Positions 56,549 to 64,000 of a DNA stretch of 64,000 nt are shown piece by piece. The translations under genes were made by a program, and so were the position numbers. A model generated the notes under the pieces. The model saw nothing but the letters and a program-made list of their open reading frames with translations, did not search any database and had not been told where the DNA came from. Within the stretch, counting starts at the first letter, position 1, and every line of letters starts with the position of its first letter. This DNA is from Rhypophila decipiens. Its lineage: Eukaryota; Ascomycota; Sordariomycetes; Sordariales; Naviculisporaceae. Where the stretch lies: assembly GCA_033297075.1 (NCBI GenBank), contig MU858078.1, positions 186,001 to 250,000 of the forward strand, written 5' to 3'.

Positions 56549-57946
56549 CTACTGTACTGGCAGATTATACGATAGCGTTCGAATGGCAGCAAGCAAAACC
56601 ATTTCGCATTGCTGTCGATATTCCACCGCCAGGTCCTGGTTTCGATTGTCTGAATCTGCGGACCACATCCCCCCAGTAGCCTCAAGGAGCTGATAATCAT
56701 GTTGGACTTTCGCATACAACGCCTGCTGGATTCGCGTGACAAGATCTTGCAATACGTCAGGAACCTGGCCTGCAGTGCTAGGATCGGGATCAGTCGATAT
56801 CAAGCTCTCGATGATCCTCTTCTCGTCGTCTGAGGACATGGCAAACGCAAGATCGTAGATCAGTGCCGGCTCAACGTGTGAGAATTGGGGAAGAGTATGG
56901 AGTTGGGAAGCATTAGCATTCAGTTGCCTCGACCTTCCCAGCAGCGACCCTGGGTGCGTTATCGGCTCGAGAGAAATCAAAAAGTCCTTTGGTTTGTCGC
57001 CATTTTCCTGCTCGCCGCCTCTCTTCCTGACATGGACATAATCGTTGTGAAGGTCTAGGGTCTCGGGGAGAATAAATCCGTAACCGAGGAGAAGCTCGCT
57101 GTTCGACTTTAGCCCATAGTTGTTGTAGACTTGCTCTCCAGGCTGGTAAGAGTCTTTGCAGATCAGTCGACAAGAGTTTGGGTCAGAAGAAACGTCCCAT
57201 TCATAGCGGGCCGTCATGGAATGGTTTGCGATATCGAAGAGAGGCTGCAAGACAGAAAAGTCGTCGAGCTCGCAGTCGGCAGGCAGCAAGGATGATGTCT
57301 CTTTTCGGACTGCTTCGGAGAGGATGAGAGAAGGCCGGAAGCTGCGGCTGGTAAAGATGCAAAAGGCCCAGTTATAGAGCATTTTGGTGTAATCCTGCCA
57401 GTTTGAAAAGTCTTCTTCCTTGAGGATCTTTCTCGCCTGTTTGAACTCGCGCTTGACATTGGCCTGTATTTCTTGGACGGCCACATGGGCATTGGTTCCC
57501 TCGAGCACGTCCAGGTCCTCCTCGGGCCAGAAAGCCGGCAGTATCCATGAGTTGATCTGATCTGGCTGAGGAAGGGTGGCTATATACGGCCTCCAGAATG
57601 ATTCCTTGTCTTTGAGGTACTCATGCACGAGGAAGAAGCGGCCGATGACATGTGGGGGGACCTCATCCATGAACCGGGGAGGAAAGGTCGGGTTAGCTGT
57701 TTCTTTCCGAGGAAGTGGCCCACCACTCAGAGCATTGAGATACGACAAAGTGATGTTGTATGGACAAGAAACGGCAGCAAAGCCTTCTGCGTCGTTGGCA
57801 GGAAGGGGAGATGCCGACTCCTTGACGCGGAGCGAGAATTTTGTCGTGTCGTCATTGTAAATCTCGACCGAGGGATGGAGGTAGGCGCCGTGCTTGGTTG
57901 CCCATTCGGTGAGTTCGGCAAAACGCCTAGTGTCTCCTTCTTTCAT
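56549..57946 (-). CDS. SET-domain protein lysine methyltransferase (RKM/SETD3/Rubisco LSMT-like)
   Basis: Single exon, 465 aa, ATG at 57946. The start fits a family that opens with a short helical segment before the split SET domain. A long insert (iSET) precedes the catalytic core: FDIANHSMTA (238-247; the NHS cofactor-site motif), then EQVYNNYGLKSNSELLLGYGF (271-291), which carries the catalytic Tyr and the family's SN.ELL.YGF signature. A helical substrate-binding C-domain follows. Relatives methylate ribosomal proteins, elongation factors or actin in cytosol or nucleus; the substrate of this one is unknown. It is divergent from the beta-lactamase-type gene across 520 bp, a probable shared promoter. 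Confidence 0.88.
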   Translation of the reverse strand: MKEGDTRRFAELTEWATKHGAYLHPSVEIYNDDTTKFSLRVKESASPLPANDAEGFAAVSCPYNITLSYLNALSGGPLPRKETANPTFPPRFMDEVPPHVIGRFFLVHEYLKDKESFWRPYIATLPQPDQINSWILPAFWPEEDLDVLEGTNAHVAVQEIQANVKREFKQARKILKEEDFSNWQDYTKMLYNWAFCIFTSRSFRPSLILSEAVRKETSSLLPADCELDDFSVLQPLFDIANHSMTARYEWDVSSDPNSCRLICKDSYQPGEQVYNNYGLKSNSELLLGYGFILPETLDLHNDYVHVRKRGGEQENGDKPKDFLISLEPITHPGSLLGRSRQLNANASQLHTLPQFSHVEPALIYDLAFAMSSDDEKRIIESLISTDPDPSTAGQVPDVLQDLVTRIQQALYAKVQHDYQLLEATGGMWSADSDNRNQDLAVEYRQQCEMVLLAAIRTLSYNLPVQ

Positions 57947-58466
57947 TCTGGGGTTTGGTGGGAAGGCCGAATTTTCCGGAAATTTGTCCTGACTACCTTC
58001 TTCCCTTCGCTGTCAAATCCTCAATTTCTTGTCGCCCGAATTTGACTAGGAATTTGACCAACTTTGGCGGCCGACAAATGCCTTAGTCAGCAGTCCACCA
58101 AACCTAAAGTGGGGGAAACGACTGCCCAATCGCAGACTTGGTACTGCAGCCCGTATAAATAAGTCATTTCAGGGCTTCATCCCCTATTTTCTTCAGTGCA
58201 TCAAACCGTAATACGGGCATATGAATGGCACCGGGAAGGAACATATGCAGAGCCGTAGATCTTTCTGTTCCTTTCCATGACGGCTCGGATATCTCGTCCA
58301 ATCGCCGATTGCCGGTATATAGCACAGGATGAGGGACGCGTTCTCTTTTGATGTTCTCATGCCCGACATCATCGGCCCCTCCCCCAGGTCGGACGTATTC
58401 CAAGATTCGACTTCTTCAACAACATCGTGACCTTGCAACTCAATCTCCATATCCCAAGTTTTCAAG
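57947..58466. promoter_or_regulatory. divergent promoter between SET and beta-lactamase-type genes
   Basis: 520 bp between two divergent start codons. A TATAAATA box (58154-58161) faces the plus-strand gene, about 300 bp before its ATG. Nothing else is recognised. Confidence 0.55.
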
Positions 58467-59872
58467 ATGGCCTCAGAAGTACTCGACCGGATTCTGAACA
58501 AGCATGTCATCGAGCTGAATGGAAATGAAGTTGTCGGCAGCACAAAAGACAAGCTCGCCGGCGCGGCCTTCATTGTCGTCAGCAAGGACAAGGTGCTCTA
58601 CCAAGGAGCAGCTGGATATGTTTCTCTTCCTGAATCTTTTTCGTCCCCAGCTCCGGCACCGTTTTCTGCGACTAGGTCCTTCACTTGGGTGGCATCCATG
58701 ACCAAGGTCTTCACCTCGACGTGTCTGATGCACCAAATTGAGCGAGGAGGCACCAACATTGGATTGGGATTCGATGTGCGCGCCCACTCGCAGGAGCTGG
58801 CAAGTCTGGGGCTGGTCCTCAAAGGCTTCCAAACAAGAAGCGATGGAGTTGAGGAGCCTGTTTTGGAGCAGTTGGATAACCTGAAGTCGATCACTATAGG
58901 GTAAGATAACGGTCCCGGATCTGATGATATAAGCCTCGGCTTGGTCTGCACTTTGCTCACTCTCAAGTGTAACCTCCCAGACACCTCCTCACCCATACAG
59001 CTGGCTTGGGCTATGACATTGCAGACCCTGACCTTACAAAATGGTCTCAGCTGACCGGACGAAAGGTCAACAATCTCTCCTTCACTCTAGAAGGCTGGAG
59101 CACACCTCTGAAGTTCGCCCCAGGGCAAGGGTGGTACTACGGCAGCGCCCTCGACTGGGCAGGTCATTTCCTCGAGCGCGACAGCGGCAAAAGCCTGGGC
59201 GAGTACATGGCGCAGTACATCTTTGAGCCGCTCGGCTTGCACCACACGACATTTCGATCAGAGAAACTTCTAGCGACCACGAAGGATGTCGACCCCGTGA
59301 GATGCACTTCCAGGGATCCGAACACCGGTGAGCTGGTGACAACCCCGCTTCCCGTTCCAGTGGATCCCCCGGTTGAAAGCGGCGGGGCGGGCCTGTGGAC
59401 GACAGCCGAGGACTACTCCAAGCTCCTGCAGGAGCTACTCAAGGCCAAAGCTGGTGATTCCGAGGCTGTTCTCAAGAAAGAGTCAGTAGACGAGATGTTT
59501 CGACCGCAGCTTAACGAGGTGCAGCATGCGATGCTCAAGGCCTTGACCGACATGTTCCACGACGGCATGGTGCCCGAGTTTCCTCCAGGCATGCCCATCA
59601 ACCACGGACTAGCAGGTATCATCAACATGGAAGATGTCCCGGGCAAGAGGAGGAAAGGCAGCATGATGTGGCAGGGCATGGCGGGGAGCAAGTGGTGGAT
59701 CGACCCAGAGACCGGGATCGGGGCGGCGTTGATTGTGAATATCATCAAGGATGCTGATCCGGTCGTCATAAAGCTCTACGACGAACTGGAGCGGGCTGTA
59801 TATGCGCAGTTGGTGCCCGAGGAGATGGGCAAGAAGACGGCACTTCGGTCTGGGACGCAGTATGAAGTTTGA
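58467..59872 (+). CDS. beta-lactamase-fold serine hydrolase / transesterase (LovD-like)
   Basis: Two exons, 58467-58900 and 58981-59872, separated by an 80-nt intron (GTAAGA...TCCCAG) whose removal gives ITIGHLLTHTAGLGYD, the family's exact connection; 441 aa. The class C beta-lactamase catalytic set is visible: Ser-x-x-Lys as SMTK (77-80, nucleophile Ser77) and a Tyr in GWYYGSALDWAG (195-206, probable Tyr198). The third motif region reads HGLAG. Fungal relatives include acyltransferases such as LovD and esterases acting on secondary metabolites. No signal peptide, so cytosolic. It is convergent with the Dal5-type transporter 206 bp downstream, and either could belong to a small cluster. Substrate unknown. 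Confidence 0.9.
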
Positions 59873-60078
59873 GACTGGTCCAAGTTTGCCATTTACCCAA
59901 CTTGATCAAATACGACGAATTATATCTGACTAAACCATACCGGAATAGTGTCTATTGACAAGCAGCATCCCCCACCTGTATCTGTTTTCAAACACCATAG
60001 ACCATCACATTCACGCCCAGTACATCATCAACTTGAACATGCCACCGCAACAAGGAACCCAGCCATGGATGGTCCTTT

Positions 60079-61817
60079 TCAGTAAACATACTTGAACCGC
60101 TTATTCTCCCTATCCGTCTGATCCAGCCAGGTGTTCCTGTCCAGAAACTCATCCTCGGTCGTTTCGGCCAGACCAGCACGGCTACGGCTCTTATTCTGCC
60201 AGACATAGTACATGAACAGAGCAAAAGTGGTCCCGATACACGCCGCTTGTGTTGCCAGCACGGCGATCTTGGCCGGGTGATACTCGGGCTTGTCCCGGTC
60301 CTGGAAGGTCTGGGGTCCAATGATGTTTCCTAAAAGACCGTCAGCAGTCAGCAACACAGGAACAGGAACCGAAAAGTAGATTCAAAACATACCAATGGAA
60401 AAAGACCCGCTAATCAAGGCCGCGGCAAACGCTCTCTTGGTAGCTCCTCCCGTGTTCGAAGCCGTCCACTGATAAAACACAGGCAGTGTGGCGGTCACCG
60501 AGTTGACCAGATAAACACCAGCCAAAGCACCAGCTTTGTTCGTCTTGGGGATGAAACTCAGCAACGCACCGCCTGTCACACCGCCAAGCAGACAAACAAT
60601 GATCCAGACCCAGCGGTGCGACTTGGTCCTGATCCCAAACCCAACAATCAGCGCAAATATAATACTGATTGCCCCAGAGGGTGTATTCATCAAAGCCGCT
60701 TGCTTTGAATCATAACCCAGATTTCGAATGACGGTAGCCGAGTAAGTCGTTACAATCCCGCTCGACACCGACAAGAGGATGACGCTCAAAGTAAGCAGGT
60801 AAATCTGGGGGTCCAAAAAGGCCTCGACAATCTCCTCAAAGCGAAACTTATTCCTGTTGGAAATTCCCGTCTGATTCACACTCACGTGTCGAAGCAACGC
60901 AATCTTTTCTTCATCAGAAAGCCACGCAGCTTTCATGGGCGTATCGGGGAGAAACAAAAAAGTCGCAACACCAATAACCACCGTCACGACCCCAAGGACA
61001 AGAAACATGGTCCGCCAGCCCGACAAGGACGAGGAAGGGCCCATGTGCTGAAAGCCGTAGGATACGAGACCGCCGACTATCTGGCCTAGTCCTAGGCCCA
61101 GATACCAAAAGGAGAAGCGCGGGCCTTGCTCGGATTTGGTGTACCATTGGGACGAGATCAAGAGGAGGGACGGGCCGATGGTTGCTTCAAAGATTCCGAG
61201 GAATATGCGCGATGGTAGCAGGGTTGAGAAGGAGGTTGCTGCTGCTCCGCAGGCTGTGGCGACGCCCCAGAGGATCACGTTTGCTCCGAGCCATTTTGCT
61301 GCTGGGAATTTTTGGAGGGCGTAGACTGCACGGGTTTTGTTAGATTGAGGAGGGGGGTGGAGGGTAGGGGGTGAAAGGCTCACTTACCGTTGGGGACTTC
61401 GAAAAAGAGGAGGGCTGCGAAAAGGGCTGTTGCTAGGTGGGATATGTCGTTTGGTCCTAGGTTGAGGTCTTTGCCTATTCCCATTACTGCTGCGTACTGG
61501 GTAGTAGATAGGCGAGAGTTAGAAAGGGGTGAGAAGTGAGGGAGATGGTGAAGGGGCTTTCTTACATTGATGATGACTTTGTCGAGGAACTGCATGGTGT
61601 AGCATAGGAACATGAGCGGCACAATATGCCAGTCAATCTTACGACGCAGCTTAGCGAGGTAGACATCGTCGGTTGGCACGACGGTGTTCTTGTCACGGTG
61701 AGAGTCGAGGAACTGCCATGCTGCATCGAGGTGTTTGGTCGAAGTTGAAGGGTCATGGCTGTACTCTTCGGAATCAGGTCGACCTTTTTCAATATGTGGA
61801 GTTTCTTGGTCAGACAT
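60079..61817 (-). CDS. MFS transporter, anion:cation symporter (Dal5/allantoate permease-like)
   Basis: Four exons on the minus strand, 61817-61566, 61496-61388, 61325-60393 and 60329-60079, give 514 aa; the three introns are 62-69 nt and all keep frame. The start MSDQETPHIEK at 61817 fits the family; an in-frame ATG 87 bp upstream is possible. Hallmarks are RRKIDWHIVPLMFLCYTMQFLDKV at the first helix, then IGKDLNL, PSRIFLGIFEATIGPSLLL, WYTKSEQGPRFSFWY and the C-terminal NIIGPQTF. About 12 helices are expected. The family imports organic anions (allantoate, vitamins, small acids) with cations at the plasma membrane; here it may handle the metabolite of the neighbouring enzymes, which is inference. 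Confidence 0.92.
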
Positions 61818-63513
61818 CTTGACTGGGTGGTGGAGATGTTTGACTGAAGATCTGTGGTTTGAAGTGAGGTGGTCAGCCCAGGACCCTCCGTGGTTTGGTG
61901 CCATTCATCTACATGAGGGTGCCCCTTGTACTTGTACAGACGACCAGGGCCGAGGTCCCCTCTCACATGAACCAAAGATAAGAAGCCCAAGAGAGTTATA
62001 CTCACATCTGATAGCAAGCCTGACAACTGGGAAGGTCGGGATAGGCACCCGAATAGAGAGTCTGTGTAACCGTAAACAAAGCAATACAATGCAAGTCAAG
62101 ATGCAATAGATTGCCTGCCAGAAGAAAGATGCGGCCTCGAACGAACCATTTCCACAAGTCGAAGGTCGGTGTTGCATTCTTTGGACTCCCTTTTGGGTTT
62201 TATATGTCGTACGACGTAGCACTAGATACGGGACCCTGCAACACTCACATTCATGACAACAGGTTCCTTGCTCGCAGCTTAATAATATCTCGTACACTCT
62301 TACTTGGGAGAGTATAGCTTTGTTATTTACTGGGAAAATATGCACGGTTCTTGCTCGAGTATCATTCATGTGTTGTGGGACTCGCCATTGGAAATGGGTT
62401 GGGGCTGGGGTATGACTCCTGCCACCACCATCCGCGGCTTGGAGCGTCCCGGAGTATCACGAAATCCGCCCTCCGGGGCAGGCAGACAACACCGTGGCTT
62501 TCCGGCAGTTGTTGATACCTATACCGTGCCTGCCAGAATAGATCTGTTGATAAGACAATGCTTTCTTCTTCTTTCAGCTCTGTATTGTCCCCTTTCTCCA
62601 GCTCGAAAGACTCGAAGCTCTTTGTGGCGTTGTACTGAGCAGCGTAGTTGATGGGTGTCTCGGCCTATCAGATAGATCCAAGGGGCAAGAATCCCGATCC
62701 TTGCCAGAGGCAGAGTATCATACAAACCCAACAAGGAAAAAAAGAAAATGTACGTGAATAATCACCAGAAAAGAAAAACAAGAACAAGACCGCTTGGAAT
62801 AAGCTCGAGCATAAACGAATCCCAACATGGAAAATAGGTCTTGGTTCTAAAACAACATTACATCGTTCCAAGCAGAGCGGCCGCCACTATTGCCGGCTGC
62901 TGCGGGAGACGGCAGAGATGGATCCCACAACCAACGATATGCCGAACCGAATACTACACTCGAATCCGTAATAAATCATCTAAGAACAAGTTAGATTTGG
63001 CTATGATATCCGTAAGCCCTAGGTAATCGTTAGATGATTATATACACCCTGCCAATGCTTGGCTAGATGTAGATTACTAAGTTGGAGCATAAGAGTGATC
63101 AGTCATCCATTTTCAACCTGTTTCTTTTTATCTGGGGACTCGATATAATAACTTGAAAAGCCAACGTCCATTATATATGGTATGAATAATTAATCCACAG
63201 TTGGAGGTAGCACCAAGTAAGACTTGGATTTGACACCGGACGGTCCCTTTTTCCCTCCAAAGTACGTGTTGACCAACGAAAAAGACGCACATCTCAAACA
63301 GACTCGGAATAACAAGGATGACCATTATATCACTTGGATCATGAATGCCTACGTATTCTTGTGACCCAAAGGACTCTGCTAGAGCAAAAACTGCTCAGGA
63401 ACTACCAGTATAGCTGGTTAACCCGAGGTAAAGACCGTTAGGTACAAGTACCCATACTTGAACTTGACCCCTTACCAAAACGACATCAAGAACGCTCAAG
63501 CCCGCGGAAATAC
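61818..63513. other. intergenic, nothing recognised
   Basis: Promoter of the transporter gene, then a stretch becoming AT-rich by 62.9-63.4 kb. Only short frames without features. Confidence 0.5.
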
Positions 63514-64000
63514 CTACTCAACATCCTTCCACAAACTACACTCCTTCAACCAGCCCTCAAAATCCAGCAATTCAGGAACCTCCCCCCTCCTCGCCTGAAT
63601 GTCGGCGCCATACCCCTCCTTCTCAAAAAACTCAAACATAAGCCCCACATCTTTGACCGCCCAAAGCAACGCACCCCCCAAAAGCCCAAACGTCTGAGGA
63701 AGGTCCTTGCCAGTGGCAGACTTGAACTTGTCCTTGGCCTCACCGAGTGTCAAACTGTCCCCGGCGAGGGAAACCGCTTTGCCAGCCCATTCCGATGGAT
63801 TGGTCAAAGCCTTTGCCGCAAAGATTCCAATATCTTTCACGCTGACGAGTTGCAGTTTGGTCTGAGGCGACAAGGCACGGTCCCACATGGCAATGAACAT
63901 TGAGCAGAAGAATCCCGGGTTGGTGTTATCCATGAATGCGGTCGGGCGGAGGATCGTCCACGTAAAGCCGGCGCCATCTTGCTGGGCTTTATCACGGAGG
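63514..64000 (-). CDS. NmrA-like NAD(P)-binding protein, 3' part (runs off the right edge)
   Basis: The stop is at 63514-63516; the frame is open to the window edge, so the start lies beyond 64000. The visible part includes TWTILRPTAFMDN, the NmrA/atypical SDR motif after the Rossmann core, then LQLVSVKDIGIFAAKAL and AGKAVSLAGDSLTLGEA, typical of this family's second half. A shortened C-terminus (LLWAVKDVGLMFEFFEKEGYG) follows. Family members are NAD(P)-sensing regulators or isoflavone-reductase-like enzymes; the NAD-binding GxxGxxG head is outside the window. No internal break is seen. Confidence 0.85.
   Translation of the reverse strand, partial: LRDKAQQDGAGFTWTILRPTAFMDNTNPGFFCSMFIAMWDRALSPQTKLQLVSVKDIGIFAAKALTNPSEWAGKAVSLAGDSLTLGEAKDKFKSATGKDLPQTFGLLGGALLWAVKDVGLMFEFFEKEGYGADIQARRGEVPELLDFEGWLKECSLWKDVE

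Noticed and set aside
55906..56742. 278-codon minus-strand open frame
   Set aside because: Overlaps the SET gene and the methyltransferase start in other frames; low-quality composition.
61818..61904. 29-residue N-terminal extension of the Dal5-like transporter
   Set aside because: Starts with an ATG but the family start at 61817 fits better; left as an alternative only.

Overview
The window reads as nuclear DNA of a filamentous ascomycete (Pezizomycotina; possibly a sordariomycete, but that finer guess is weak). The reasons are short GT..AG introns (about 50-95 nt, one of 277 nt), fungal-only protein families (Pyr4/PaxB-like terpene cyclase, Hce2/Ecp2-like secreted protein, fungal N-terminal-domain ankyrin protein, a small 'MCDYTQ' Cys-rich protein) and LTR debris. 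Everything here was read by eye; no database search was possible.

Left arm (0.4-7.6 kb): a DJ-1/PfpI (Hsp31-type) protein, a DHA14-type MFS transporter that lacks an internal block and changes frame there, a three-exon ketopantoate-reductase-family enzyme, and on the minus strand a secreted M19-like (membrane-dipeptidase-like) metallohydrolase.

Repeat block (9.3-12.2 kb): two tandem long inverted-repeat units, smaller hairpin units separated by a recurring 20-bp linker, two inverted copies of a 144-bp LTR (one with a clean 5-bp target duplication), and a degenerate tRNA-like sequence with A and B boxes. A Pyr4/PaxB-like integral-membrane terpene cyclase follows at 12.6-13.75 kb.

Immunity-like block (15.2-19.9 kb): a fungal N-terminal-domain/ankyrin gene with one in-frame stop codon, followed by and overlapping (in another frame) a gene for a large protein with a C2H2-like cysteine/histidine cluster. 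This could be one decayed gene or two neighbours.

Gene-poor block (19.9-46.4 kb): about 26 kb in which I can support only one gene, a 71-aa two-exon Cys-rich protein at 37.3-37.5 kb. Five exact copies of TACGGAGTA, all on the same strand, lie in and just around it, together with a stem-loop and a telomere-like dimer.

Right arm (46.4-64 kb): an unknown two-exon protein, a secreted Hce2-type effector candidate, a secreted chitin deacetylase, a UDP-glycosyltransferase with a Gly/Pro-rich N-terminal extension, a class I SAM methyltransferase, a SET-domain protein lysine methyltransferase, a beta-lactamase-fold (LovD-like) hydrolase/transesterase, a Dal5-type MFS transporter, and an NmrA-like protein running off the right edge. 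The glycosyltransferase, methyltransferase, transesterase-like enzyme, transporter and NmrA protein resemble tailoring and export genes of a small metabolic cluster, but no polyketide, peptide or terpene backbone enzyme is visible within this arm.
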